This document shows positions 1-8,683 of a DNA stretch of 31,824 nucleotides, piece by piece. Made by a program: the position numbers and the translations under genes. The notes under the pieces were generated by a model. That model saw only the letters and a program-made list of their open reading frames with translations. It did not search any database and was not told the DNA's origin. The stretch's first letter is position 1. Every line of letters begins with the position of its first letter. Source of the DNA: JAWWPY01 sp964412845 (GTDB lineage Bacteria; Actinomycetota; Actinomycetes; Streptosporangiales; Streptosporangiaceae); contig CAYPQM010000077.1 in NCBI GenBank assembly GCA_964412845.1, forward strand, positions 1 to 31,824. Direction: 5' to 3'.

Positions 1-2671
1 TGCGGACATCGGGCAGGTTGGAATCCACATCGATCGCGCCATACCGGGGGCCGTCCGCCGATGAACAGGTCGCCGTCACGCCGCGGCTGGCCAGCGAGAC
101 GACGAGGTGGCGGACCGCGCTGCGGAGATCCTGCGGCAGCGACGGGGGACGGACACCGCCGGGGGCCCGCGCCTCACCCGGGCCGGCCGGCCCGGGCAGG
201 ATCACCTCGGCGACCCCGATCGCGCAACTGGGCCGGCGGCCGGCCGGCGAGATCAGTTCGACCCGCGCGGTATGGCCCAGGCCGAACCACTCGTGCGCCG
301 GGTTGTCCAAAGTGAATGAGTGCTCGGCGACGTCAGCCCCGGCCGTGCCGAACGGGCGGCCGATCACCCCGGTGGCGGCCTGGTATATGGGCAGGCCGCC
401 GGGGACCTGGGCCGGGAAGCGTACCCGCAGCAGCCGGTCCTGGCCGATGGAGCCATCCACGTGGGTACGGAAGACGACCCGGTCCATCCCGTCCCAGAGC
501 ACCGTCTCCTGGGTGATGCGCATCTCGCCGAGGCTGAACTCGGCGACCAGCCGGCTGCCGAGCGGGCAGCGTTGCGCGGTGACCTTGGCACTGGTTCCGG
601 CTGAGCCGGTGCCCGGGCCCCTGGGGGAGAGCAGCCACGGGCCCTCACCCCACCGGGGGTGGGAGGCGTACTCCTCCTGGAGCATGAGCTCGTTGCCCGG
701 GCCGCGGAGGACTTCGGTACCCGAACGCCGGTCGGTGATCCGGCTGAGCGTGCCGCCCCGCGCGGCGTCGGCCTCCACCCGGAACGTCTCGTTCTGGATC
801 ATGGCACCTGGCTGCGGCTGCCAGCCCGCGGCGCTCTCGCCGGGTCCCGCGGACCTGGTCACCCAGTACGTCCGGTAGCCAACGGCCGGCACGTCCGCCG
901 CCCGGAAGGTCAGGCTGACCTGGTCCAGCGTGCCGTCCGGATGCCGGCGCACCGCGTCGGCCAGGAAGGCCAGGCCAGCGCCGGACTCGTCATGCACGGC
1001 CAGCCAGGGGGGCCCCGGGGCGGCGAACTGCAGCGTGACGGCGGCCATGCCGGACCGCGGCCAGGACAACGTGTTGAACACGGCCACCGCGCGCAGCGGT
1101 TCGTCCGGCCCGGGATGCGGCGGCTCGGTATCCGCCCGCCCCGCGAGGTACCCGGCGGCCGCCCGGCGCACCCGGTCGGCACGCTCATAGGCCTCCCGCC
1201 ATCCGCCGAGCAGGTCGAGGTAGACCTGATCGGATTCGGTGCCGGTGATCGCGTCGTGATGCGCGCCGAAAACCAGTTGCCGCCATGCCTTGTCGAGCGA
1301 CTCCGCCGGGTACGGCGCGCCCGCCAGCCAGGCCAGGGTGGCCAGCCGCTCACCGTCGAGCAACGCCGTCTCGGCGGCCCGCTGGGCCTGCTTGGTGTCG
1401 ATGTAGGAAACGTCCTTGCCTGGGTAGACCGGGTTCATGTCCCTGGTCTGCGGGGCCAGCCAGAGGTCGCGCCGCTGCGCGTCGGCGCGTACCGCGGCGA
1501 AGAACTCGCGTGGCACCGCCGTGACGAACCTCGGCCAGAGGTACCGGGCGTTCCAGTCCCGGTGAATCGCCGTCGCCCAGCGGGACGGGATCACGTGGTC
1601 GGCGCCGACCGGCAGGAGCACGTTGCGGGTGGCCGCCACCGGCGCGAGCGACTCGAACTGGGCCAGCGCTTCGCGCTCGGCACCGGCCAGGTCGGCGGCT
1701 CGGTGCGTGGCCCAGCCCGCGCCGTAGTGGTTCGGCATGTAACTGGTCAGCAGGCCGCCGCCGTCCGGGGAGACCCACTCGAACTCGCTGGGGAACTGCA
1801 TGCGCAGGTTGTCGCCGACCGTGCGCTGCGGGCCCCACTGATGGAACGGGCCCCGGGCCCACGCGGACTCGGTCAGGCCGGCCGCCGCCATCAGCCCGGG
1901 ATAGCCGGGGTCGTGCCCGAACGCGTCGAGCATCCAGGCCGCCCGGGGATCACCGCCGATCACATCGCGCTGGTAGCCGATGCCGTGGATCGCGTTCCGG
2001 ATCGTTGACTCGGCGCAGGTCAGGTTGGTGTTCGGCTCGTTGTAGTTGCCGCCGACGATCTCAATGCGGCCCTCAGCGATCAGCCGGAGCAGGTCCTCGC
2101 GGTCCTCCGGATGCGCGTCGAAATGCGGCTTCAGGTAGTCGATCTCGGCCAGCACGAACTTGTAGTCCGGGTCGCTGCGGGCCGCGTCCAGGTGCAGCCG
2201 CACCAGCTCGAAGGCCGTGCGCGCCTCCGGCAGCTGGCCGCCGGTGTCCGGCAGCAGCAGCCGCGCCTCGGTGAACTGCCCCTGGGTGTTCCACCACACC
2301 GGGTCATAGTGAAAGTGGCTGACCATCCACATGGTCCATCCCGGCTCGGCGGCGGTGATGTCAGCCGGGGCCTCGACCCGCTGGGTCGCCGTTTCGGCGA
2401 TGACGGTGACCGGCAACCGGCTCCCCGGACCATGCGGCGCCGCGATCGCGACCGCAACCTCGGCCTCAGCCTGCGCCCCCGGCGCAATACCGGGAATACC
2501 GCACGGAACCGGTGTGGCCACTCCCGCCCCGGCGACGCGGATCATGATCGGGCCGGCCTCGTCAGCTGTCCCGGCCGGCTGGCCACCGAGCAGGGTGACC
2601 CGGACGACCTGCAGCGGGCGCTGGAGCGTGCCGACGAACAGGCTGGTCGAGACGGTGCTGCTGATCCGCAT
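1..2671 (-). CDS. GH38 alpha-mannosidase, C-terminus cut by window edge
   Basis: About 890 residues of a glycoside hydrolase family 38 protein are present; the reading frame is still open at base 1, so the C-terminus lies outside. The family hydrolyses alpha-mannosides with a retaining, metal-dependent mechanism. I see the metal-binding motif HFHYDPVWW (H121, D123), the nucleophile motif WMLDAFGHDP (D249) and the second histidine motif HHDAITGTESDQ (H471/H472). The roughly 110 residues before the catalytic domain (MRISSTVSTSLFVGTLQRPL) look like the beta-rich N-terminal extension seen in some bacterial members. No signal peptide is visible, so it is probably cytoplasmic and acts on imported or internal glycans (inference). 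The ATG at 2671 was chosen by protein fit. Its upstream GGAGG lies almost on top of the ATG, so a start further upstream is possible. It is divergent from the LacI gene, which is its most likely regulator. Confidence 0.9.
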   Translation of the reverse strand, partial: MRISSTVSTSLFVGTLQRPLQVVRVTLLGGQPAGTADEAGPIMIRVAGAGVATPVPCGIPGIAPGAQAEAEVAVAIAAPHGPGSRLPVTVIAETATQRVEAPADITAAEPGWTMWMVSHFHYDPVWWNTQGQFTEARLLLPDTGGQLPEARTAFELVRLHLDAARSDPDYKFVLAEIDYLKPHFDAHPEDREDLLRLIAEGRIEIVGGNYNEPNTNLTCAESTIRNAIHGIGYQRDVIGGDPRAAWMLDAFGHDPGYPGLMAAAGLTESAWARGPFHQWGPQRTVGDNLRMQFPSEFEWVSPDGGGLLTSYMPNHYGAGWATHRAADLAGAEREALAQFESLAPVAATRNVLLPVGADHVIPSRWATAIHRDWNARYLWPRFVTAVPREFFAAVRADAQRRDLWLAPQTRDMNPVYPGKDVSYIDTKQAQRAAETALLDGERLATLAWLAGAPYPAESLDKAWRQLVFGAHHDAITGTESDQVYLDLLGGWREAYERADRVRRAAAGYLAGRADTEPPHPGPDEPLRAVAVFNTLSWPRSGMAAVTLQFAAPGPPWLAVHDESGAGLAFLADAVRRHPDGTLDQVSLTFRAADVPAVGYRTYWVTRSAGPGESAAGWQPQPGAMIQNETFRVEADAARGGTLSRITDRRSGTEVLRGPGNELMLQEEYASHPRWGEGPWLLSPRGPGTGSAGTSAKVTAQRCPLGSRLVAEFSLGEMRITQETVLWDGMDRVVFRTHVDGSIGQDRLLRVRFPAQVPGGLPIYQAATGVIGRPFGTAGADVAEHSFTLDNPAHEWFGLGHTARVELISPAGRRPSCAIGVAEVILPGPAGPGEARAPGGVRPPSLPQDLRSAVRHLVVSLASRGVTATCSSADGPRYGAIDVDSNLPDVR

Positions 2672-2863
2672 GCCTCCATCGTCACACGGAGCATCCGCCT
2701 CATGAAGTACGGCGACCACCCAAGATCGGCGCGGCCGCTCCGCGGACCGCCGTGAGCGATCGCCGCGGGTGTGATAACGGGGATAGCATGCACGTGAATC
2801 CGCTGGCGCGCGTCCGCTGTGGCGGGACTTCCGGATGGTTGCAGAGCGGAGCGTGACTGGTTA

Positions 2864-4028
2864 ATGCCTGAGACGCCGGTGACACTCAGGGACGTTGCGG
2901 CCCGGGCCGGGGTGCATCCGGCCACGGCCTCACGTGCACTCAACCCGGAGACGCGGCTGCTGGTCCGGGAGGACACGGCCCGCCGGGTGCTGCAGGCCGC
3001 TGAGTTCCTCGGCTACCGGCCGAACCCGGTGGCGCGCAGCCTGCGGACCCGGCGCTCGAACACCATCGGGGTGCTCATCCCCGACCTCAACAACCCGCTG
3101 TTCCCGCCCATCGTGCGCGGCATCGAAGACCGGCTCACCGCCGCGGGCTACGTGGCGCTGATCGGCAACACCGACGGGGACCCCGAGCGGGAGCGGATGA
3201 TCTTCGAGCAGATGCGGGCGCGGCATGTGGACGGATTCGTGCTCGCTACCGCGCACCTCAACGACCCGCTGCTGGCCGAAGCGGCCCGGGCGGAACTGCC
3301 GGTGGTGCTCATGAACCGGCTCGCGCACGACTACAGCCTGCCGTCCGTATCGGTCGACAACGAGCGCGGCGTCCGGCTGGCCGTCGCTCACCTGGCCGGG
3401 CTGGGCCATCAGCGCATCGCGCACATCGCCGGACCACAGGAAGTGTCCACCGGGCTGGCCCGCTACCGCGGGTTCGTCGCCGCCATGGAGGCCCTCGGCC
3501 TGCAGCCCGAGAAACACCGGTACGCTCTTCATCATCTCGAGAANNNNNNNNNNCCTGCAGCCCGATCCCGGGCTCATCGTGGCCGCCAAGGCCTTCACCG
3601 TCGAGGAAGGCCTCCGCTGCGCCCGCCTCCTGCTGGACCGCGCGCACGGCCCGGCCGGGGACCGCTGCACCGCGGTGCTGGCCGCCAACGACATGCTGGC
3701 GCTGGGATGTTATGCCGCGCTGGACGAGGCCGGGCTGCGCTGCCCCGAGGACCTGTCGGTCGTCGGATTCAATGACATGCCGTTCATCGACCGGCTGCGC
3801 CCGCCGCTGACCACCATCCGGTTCCCGCACTACCAGGTCGGCAAGGAGGCAGCGCAATTGCTGCTGGAGCGCATCGCCGGGCACGCCGGGCCGGTGAAGG
3901 TGCTCTTCCTCGCCCCGGAACTCATCACCCGCGGCTCGACCGCTCCCCACCGCCCGGATGGGTCGGGTGGCCCGGGCGAACAGCCCGCGGCCCAGATCGG
4001 CGCGGTCAGCCAGCCGCAGTTGCCCTGA
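2864..4028 (+). CDS. LacI-family transcriptional regulator, interrupted by an assembly gap
   Basis: The N-terminal LacI helix-turn-helix lies at residues 8-27 (TLRDVAARAGVHPATASRAL), followed by the hinge (GYRPNPVARSLRTRRSNTIG). A periplasmic-binding-protein-like effector domain begins at about residue 62. Such proteins are usually sugar-responsive repressors. The reading frame is broken by 10 N at 3544-3553. The 12-mer CCTGCAGCCCGA occurs just before the break (3499-3510) and just after it (3554-3565). Joining the two copies restores a perfect family sequence (AMEALGLQPDPGLIVAAKAF) and a 369-residue protein. Bases 3511-3543 are therefore probably erroneous contig-end sequence, and the gene is probably intact. 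The ATG at 2864 is preferred over upstream in-frame GTG codons because LacI proteins begin just before the HTH. The divergent GH38 gene is the likely target; the dehydrogenase downstream may be another. Confidence 0.9.
3544..3553. other. Assembly gap (10 N)
   Basis: A run of exactly ten N inside the LacI gene. It is flanked by a 12-bp duplicate (3499-3510 and 3554-3565), which is the expected appearance of two overlapping contig ends joined by a scaffolder without merging. True gap length is probably negative. Confidence 0.95.
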
Positions 4029-4106
4029 GGTGGCTGCGGCCCTGCCCGCGGAACCTGCCGTAACCTGCGGAAACCGGCGTAAAAGGCCCACCCGCCCGAA
4101 CTCCAC

Positions 4107-4118
4107 TGCAGACGATTG
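4107..4118 (+). promoter_or_regulatory. Operator-like element TGCAGACGATTG, copy 1
   Basis: This 12-mer differs at one base from the copy at 4186-4197 and lies in the 245-bp region between the LacI gene and the dehydrogenase. LacI/GalR operators are commonly near-palindromes of the type TGCAAACGTTTGCA with a central CG. Binding is inferred from sequence only. Confidence 0.45.
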
Positions 4119-4185
4119 CTGGGCACGGATCGCGACATTCCGCGATGCCGTTGACAGCGGCGGGCTATGTGCGCCAGGCTGCACC

Positions 4186-4199
4186 TGCAAACGATTGTT
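4186..4199 (+). promoter_or_regulatory. Operator-like element TGCAAACGATTGTT, copy 2
   Basis: The element starts 88 bp upstream of the dehydrogenase ATG. CAAACGATTG is symmetric at 8 of 10 positions around a central CG, as in LacI-family operators. A third, more symmetric relative (TGCAAACCATTGCA) lies at 24292-24305 upstream of the FAD oxidoreductase. The surrounding bases are AT-richer than the neighbourhood, consistent with a promoter region. I could not assign convincing -35 and -10 boxes. Confidence 0.5.
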
Positions 4200-4273
4200 A
4201 TTACGAATCTCCTGCTTTGGTGGCGACAAGCCCGCGGCTGGGCAGACTTATCTGAGGAACCAGGGGGACGGCG

Positions 4274-5239
4274 ATGGCTTCGGAGGGCTACCGGCACCGG
4301 CTGGGGTGGCTCGGGACTGGGCGGATGGGCTTCGAGCTCACCCGGCGGCTGCTCGCGGCCGGATGTGATGTCACGGTCTACAACCGCACCCGGGCCAAGG
4401 CGGAGCCGCTGGCCGACCTCGGAGCGAAGATCGCCGGATCGGCGGCGGATCTGGGCGGCCTGGACATCGTGTTCGTCACGGTCGGCACGCCGGAGGATCT
4501 GGCCACCGCAGTGCTCGGCGACGGGGGGGTGATGTCGGGCGAGGCGGCACCGGCCATCCTGGTGGACTGCTCCACCATCTCGACCGAGGTCTCGCAGCAG
4601 GTCCGCGAAGCGCTCAGCCCGCGCGGCACTGAGCTGCTGGCGGCGCCGGTCATGGGGAACCCGAAGGTGGCCAGCGTCGGGCAGCTCACCCTGGCGGTCT
4701 CCGGACCCCGGGCCGCATTCGACCTGGCCGGGCCCTACCTGGATCTGCTCGGCGCGGGCGCCACCTACGTCGGCGAAGGTGAGCTGGCCCGGACAGTAAA
4801 GCTTTGCCATAACCTCTTTCTCGGTGTGGTCACGCAATCTCTCGCCGAAGTGACCATCCTCGCGCAGCGAAGTGGTATCAGCCGGGAAGCCCTTCTCGCC
4901 TGCCTTAACAAGAGCGTCCTGGGCTCGACATTCACCCGTTACAAGACGCCTGCCTTCGTGAACCTCGATTTCCACCCCACCTTCACAGCTGCCCTGCTCC
5001 GCAAGGACTTCGACCTCGGGCTGGCCGCCGGTCGCGAGCGAGAAGTGCCGCTCCCGGTGGCCGCGCTGGTCCACCAGATCGTGCAGGGCCTGGTCGGCCG
5101 GGGACACGGCGAAGAGGACTTCGCCGCACTGCTGCAACTCCAGGCGGAGTCGGCAGGCCTGGAACTGGAGAGCGAGCACGCCGATGTCTCCGACGGGCTC
5201 GCCCTCGCCGACGTAGATGAAGCACATGCACATCGGTAA
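4274..5239 (+). CDS. NAD(P)-dependent beta-hydroxyacid dehydrogenase (HIBADH / 6PGDH-like)
   Basis: A 321-residue member of the 3-hydroxyisobutyrate / tartronate semialdehyde reductase superfamily, which oxidises beta-hydroxyacids or reduces the matching semialdehydes. The dinucleotide-binding loop is GTGRMG (residues 14-19), followed by VTVYNRT. The substrate motif DCSTIS is present. The catalytic lysine is K176 in VKLCHN, and the all-helical C-terminal domain contains KDFDLGL. The usual APVSGG motif is replaced by APVMGNPKVAS, so it belongs to a subgroup whose substrate I cannot name. The ATG at 4274 follows a good ribosome site (AGGGGGA). It is the first gene of the plus-strand importer region. 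A decayed relative sits before the second importer (10249-10683), so this enzyme was part of the ancestral duplicated module. The last 20 or so residues are acidic and not conserved in the family as I know it. Confidence 0.88.
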   Translation: MASEGYRHRLGWLGTGRMGFELTRRLLAAGCDVTVYNRTRAKAEPLADLGAKIAGSAADLGGLDIVFVTVGTPEDLATAVLGDGGVMSGEAAPAILVDCSTISTEVSQQVREALSPRGTELLAAPVMGNPKVASVGQLTLAVSGPRAAFDLAGPYLDLLGAGATYVGEGELARTVKLCHNLFLGVVTQSLAEVTILAQRSGISREALLACLNKSVLGSTFTRYKTPAFVNLDFHPTFTAALLRKDFDLGLAAGREREVPLPVAALVHQIVQGLVGRGHGEEDFAALLQLQAESAGLELESEHADVSDGLALADVDEAHAHR

Positions 5240-5261
5240 GTCACCGGGACTGTCCCGTGAC
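5240..5261 (+). terminator. Imperfect hairpin just after the dehydrogenase stop
   Basis: GTCACCGGG and CCCGTGAC pair with one bulged base around a 5-base loop, starting directly after the stop codon at 5237-5239. There is no T-run, which is common in high-GC actinomycetes. It may attenuate read-through into the importer genes, or it may be an operator. Weakly supported. Confidence 0.35.
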
Positions 5262-5292
5262 TGACCGTACCCCGACCGCTCTGCCACCCATG

Positions 5293-5308
5293 GGCACGGT
5301 AACGTGCC
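5293..5308 (+). promoter_or_regulatory. Inverted repeat GGCACG-GTAA-CGTGCC upstream of the first binding protein
   Basis: Perfect 6-bp arms enclose a GTAA tetraloop of the stable GNRA class, ending 52 bases before the lipoprotein ATG. It could be a 5'-leader stem-loop or a protein-binding site. No equivalent is seen upstream of the paralogous lipoproteins. Confidence 0.35.
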
Positions 5309-5360
5309 ACGGGTTCAGGCCGGTTATCCGTCATTGTTGACATCGGAAGGAGGAGCCGGG

Positions 5361-6632
5361 ATGAGATCTCACCGCGCCCGGTTCTTGTGTGTCACCGCCG
5401 CCACCGCGGCGGCCGCGACCATTCTCGCCGCCTGCGGGTCGAGTGGTGGTGCTAGCAGTACCAGTAGTAGCAGCAGCAGTAGCAAGTCACCGATCCTGAT
5501 CGGCATCTCGGTATCGCTCACCGGTGATTTCTCGGCCGATGGCCAGGCATTCCAGCGCGGCTACAACCTGTGGGCCAATGACATCAACAGCGCTGGCGGG
5601 CTGCTTGGCCGCAAGGTCAAGCTGATCTTTTTGGACGATAAGAGCGACCCGACACAGGGCAGCACCAACATCCAGCAGCTGATCAGCTCCGACCACGTGC
5701 AGCTCACATTCGGCCCGTTCTCCTCGTTGATCACCGGGCCGACAGCGGCGGTCGCCGCGCGCTACGGGTACGCGATGATCGAAGGCGCGGGGGGTGCGCC
5801 AGCTGTCTTCAACACCCCCTCGAACAAGGCGAAGCACAACGTGTTCGACGTGAGCTATCCCATCGTCAGCCAATATGACCCGTTGATCGCCTGGATCAAG
5901 TCCCTGCCCGCCGGCCAGCGGCCAGCGACCGCCGCATACCCGGTCGTGGACAACCCGTTCACGATCCCGCCGGAGCAGCGGGCGCAGGGCGCCCTGGAGG
6001 GCAGCGGGGTCAAGACCGTCTACTCCAAGGTCATCCCCGCCGAGGTCCCCGATTACAAGTCAGCCGCCGACCAGGTGGCGGCGAGCGGCGCGCAGGTCGT
6101 GCTGCTCGGGTCCGTGGACGTGCCGACCGTGGCCGCGTTCATGAAGGCGTTCGAGCAGCAGCACTACAACCCCAAGATCATGGCCGCTACCGCAGGCCCG
6201 GACCAGGGCGCGGCGTTCCTGAGCGCGGTCGGCCGGGCGAACGCCAACGGGATCATGACCGCCAATGGCTGGTACGGCGGGTACCAGAACCCGCAGAGCC
6301 AGAAGATGGTGCAGGAGTACATCGCCAAGTACGGCGGCACCGCCTCGGACATCAACTCCGACGTGGCCGAAGCGTACGGCGTTGGCCAGGTGGCGGCGCA
6401 GGCGGTGCGCGCGACCGGCGGCACGGACAATGCCAAGATCATCTCCTACCTGCACAGCGGTGTCACGCTGAGCAGCGTGCAGGGCCCGGTGCAATTCAAC
6501 TCACTCGGCCTGAACATCAAGCCCGTCGTATTCGTCTTCCAGTGGCAGAACGGCAAGTACGTCCAGGTTCTGCCGGTCGGCGCGGCTGGCTCGGGCACGA
6601 TCGAGTTCCCCAAGCCCAACTGGGGCAGCTGA
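5361..6632 (+). CDS. HAAT-type ABC importer substrate-binding lipoprotein (importer 1)
   Basis: A 423-residue exported binding protein of the branched-chain amino-acid-type (Peripla_BP_6) family. A signal peptide (MRSHRARFLCVTAA) ends in the lipobox LAAC with lipidated Cys25, followed by a Ser-rich linker. The mature domain starts with ILIGISVSLTGDFSADGQAF, the usual opening of this fold, and includes LLGRKVKLIFLDD and the C-terminal PKPNWGS. The ATG at 5361 has a strong ribosome site (AAGGAGGA), and both it and the signal peptide align with the two paralogues at 10680 and 12076. It sits 33 bp before livH, so it is the binding component of importer 1. The family transports amino acids, urea, amides, aromatic acids and other compounds. 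The ligand cannot be read from the sequence. Confidence 0.93.
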   Translation: MRSHRARFLCVTAATAAAATILAACGSSGGASSTSSSSSSSKSPILIGISVSLTGDFSADGQAFQRGYNLWANDINSAGGLLGRKVKLIFLDDKSDPTQGSTNIQQLISSDHVQLTFGPFSSLITGPTAAVAARYGYAMIEGAGGAPAVFNTPSNKAKHNVFDVSYPIVSQYDPLIAWIKSLPAGQRPATAAYPVVDNPFTIPPEQRAQGALEGSGVKTVYSKVIPAEVPDYKSAADQVAASGAQVVLLGSVDVPTVAAFMKAFEQQHYNPKIMAATAGPDQGAAFLSAVGRANANGIMTANGWYGGYQNPQSQKMVQEYIAKYGGTASDINSDVAEAYGVGQVAAQAVRATGGTDNAKIISYLHSGVTLSSVQGPVQFNSLGLNIKPVVFVFQWQNGKYVQVLPVGAAGSGTIEFPKPNWGS

Positions 6633-6665
6633 GCACCCAGGTGCACGGAGCGGCAGGGATCTGAC

Positions 6666-7544
6666 ATGGTACGAGAGCTTTACCGGGCAGTCACCGACGG
6701 GATACTCGGCGGCGGCGTCTACGCGCTGATGGCGATCGGGCTGACACTGATCTTCGGTGTCCTCGACATCATCAACATCGCCCAGGGAATCCTGGTGGTG
6801 CTTTCGGCGTACTTCAGTTACCTGCTCTCCGTGCACCTGCACATCGACTTGTTCGTCGGCCTGCTCGTCACGGTGCCGGCGATGTTCCTCGTGGGCGTCG
6901 CGATCCACTGGACCTTCATGCGGCGCCTCCGCGGCCAGGAGCGGACCTCGATGTCGCTGCTGGCCAGCTACGCGGTCATGATCATCATCGAAGGGCTGCT
7001 GTACACCTCCTTCGGCCCCAACTACGTCTCGCTGAATGCCTGGTATGTGACCAGCAGCGTGCACTTGCTGGGGTTCTACCTGCCCTATATCTACCTGTTC
7101 GGGTTCGTGCTGGCGGTGGCCCTGGTGGCCGGGCTGTATCTGATGCTGCACCGGACCACATTCGGCCGCAGTCTCCGGGCCACCATGCAGGATCAGACTG
7201 CGGCCCGGCTCATCGGGATCGACGTCAACCGGGTGGCCGGACTCACGTTCGGGATCGGCGTCGCGGTCACCGCGGTGGGCGGCATGGTGTACGGCGCCAC
7301 CAGCACGTTCAATCCGAACAGCGGCTACGACCTCATCTCGCGGCTGCTCGCCATCATCATCCTGGGCGGCCTGGGCAGCATCGGCGGCGCCCTGGCCGCA
7401 GCGGTGCTCATGACGACGATCGAGGCGGTGGTGGATATCTGGTCACCGACGTGGGCGGTGGTGGTGTTCTACGCGGCGCTCGTGCTCGTGCTCACGTTCC
7501 GGCCGGCTGGCCTGTTCGGCCGCCGGGCAGCGAGGGCGCAATGA
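6666..7544 (+). CDS. HAAT ABC importer permease, LivH type (importer 1)
   Basis: A 292-residue inner-membrane permease of the LivH family with about eight hydrophobic segments. Family hallmarks are the N-terminal GGGVYALMAIGLTLIFGVLD and the segment INIAQGILVVL. The cytoplasmic coupling region is TFGRSLRATMQDQTAARLIG, followed by RLLAIIILGGLGSIGG and the C-terminal FRPAGLFGR. With LivM it forms the translocation pore energised by LivG and LivF. The ATG at 6666 lies 33 bp after the lipoprotein stop. The stop overlaps the livM ATG by four bases (ATGA), so the two are translationally coupled. The paralogue at 13393-14277 is clearly homologous along its full length, but many positions have diverged, unlike the ATPases. 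Confidence 0.93.
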   Translation: MVRELYRAVTDGILGGGVYALMAIGLTLIFGVLDIINIAQGILVVLSAYFSYLLSVHLHIDLFVGLLVTVPAMFLVGVAIHWTFMRRLRGQERTSMSLLASYAVMIIIEGLLYTSFGPNYVSLNAWYVTSSVHLLGFYLPYIYLFGFVLAVALVAGLYLMLHRTTFGRSLRATMQDQTAARLIGIDVNRVAGLTFGIGVAVTAVGGMVYGATSTFNPNSGYDLISRLLAIIILGGLGSIGGALAAAVLMTTIEAVVDIWSPTWAVVVFYAALVLVLTFRPAGLFGRRAARAQ

Positions 7545-8683
7545 CGCCGGCCGCCGGGCCGGCCGCCGGTACCAGGCACTGGCCTGTCCGCAGGCCGGGC
7601 GTGGGCGCCAGCGCCGCGGCGGTCCTGGTCCTGGCGGTTGTCGTCTTTCCGCTGGTCATCACCGGCCAGGTGCCCACCCAGATCGGCGTGGACGCGATGC
7701 TGTTCGTAGCCGCGGCCGTCGCCTGGAACATTTTCTCCGGGTATTCCGGCTACATCTCGCTCGGGCACGCGGTCTTCTTCGGCAGCGGGGCCTATTTCGT
7801 CGGGGTCGCGGCCCAGGACTGGCATGTGACGGGAGACACCGAGTTCGCCCTGATTCCGCTGGCCGGCCTGGTGGCCGGCCTGATCGCCGTGCCGTTCGGG
7901 CTCATCGCGCTGCGTGTCCGGCGGCACACATTCGTCGTAGTCACCATCGCCGTTTTCTTTATCTTCCAGCTCATGGCGTTCAACCTGTCGGTCACGGGCG
8001 GCTCGGTAGGCATCTCCGCGCCCTTCCTGAGCTGGGCACCCGAGACCTACAACGACCCCTTTTACTACCTGGCGCTGATTGTCGCAATGGGGGCGACCGT
8101 GCTGTCCTGGCTCATCCGGGGCTCCAGGTTCGGCCTTCAGTTGCGGGCCATCCGCGACGACGAGGACCGGGCGCGTGGCCTCGGCGTCCGCACTATGCGG
8201 GTAAAGCTGACGGCGTTCGTGATCTCCGGTGTGCTGACCGGCCTGGTCGGCGGCATCTGGTTCCTCTTCATCCAGCAGGTGGTCCCGCAGTACGGCTTCG
8301 ACCCGCTCTTCGATCTCTCCGTTGCCCTGATGGCCTTCCTGGGCGGGCTCGGCACCATCTGGGGCCCGGTCATCGGCGCGCTGATCCTCGAGCCCGGGCA
8401 GCAGATCCTCACTCTGCGGTCCAGTAACAGCTACCTGAGCGAGATCATCTGGGGGGCGCTGTTCATCCTGGTCATCTTGTTCCTGCCGCGCGGGATCATC
8501 CCGGTGGCGCAGGAAAAGGCGAGATCCTGGCGGGCGATGCGGGCGAGGACGCGCGGGCCCGCGACAGGGCCGGGCGGCGGCGCGCAGCCGGACCGGCCCG
8601 GGACAGCAGGGCAGCCGGCGGCCGGCCGGGGCGTCGGCCCGGGCACGGAGAGCGGTACTCCGAGCGCGGGGAGCGTCCGGTGA
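7541..8683 (+). CDS. HAAT ABC importer permease, LivM type (importer 1)
   Basis: A 380-residue polytopic permease of the LivM family. It contains WNIFSGYSGYISLGHAVFFG, the family's characteristic first half. The EAA-like coupling loop is LIRGSRFGLQLRAIRDDEDR with ARGLGV, followed by LMAFLGGLGTIWGPVIGA and LFLPRGIIPV. The ATG at 7541 overlaps the livH stop. The last 23 or so codons form a hydrophilic tail ending AGRGVGPGTESGTPSAGSVR; this tail is identical in the second LivM because the perfect repeat begins here (8615). The stop overlaps the GTG start of livG (GTGA). Confidence 0.92.
   Translation: MTPAAGPAAGTRHWPVRRPGVGASAAAVLVLAVVVFPLVITGQVPTQIGVDAMLFVAAAVAWNIFSGYSGYISLGHAVFFGSGAYFVGVAAQDWHVTGDTEFALIPLAGLVAGLIAVPFGLIALRVRRHTFVVVTIAVFFIFQLMAFNLSVTGGSVGISAPFLSWAPETYNDPFYYLALIVAMGATVLSWLIRGSRFGLQLRAIRDDEDRARGLGVRTMRVKLTAFVISGVLTGLVGGIWFLFIQQVVPQYGFDPLFDLSVALMAFLGGLGTIWGPVIGALILEPGQQILTLRSSNSYLSEIIWGALFILVILFLPRGIIPVAQEKARSWRAMRARTRGPATGPGGGAQPDRPGTAGQPAAGRGVGPGTESGTPSAGSVR

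Noticed and set aside
659..2008. A 449-codon plus-strand open frame
   Set aside because: It lies opposite the GH38 gene, whose catalytic motifs are unmistakable on the minus strand.
5445..5490. Serine-codon run in the first lipoprotein linker as a phase-variable microsatellite
   Set aside because: The codons vary (AGT, AGC, ACC) and all changes stay in frame. It is an ordinary low-complexity lipoprotein linker.
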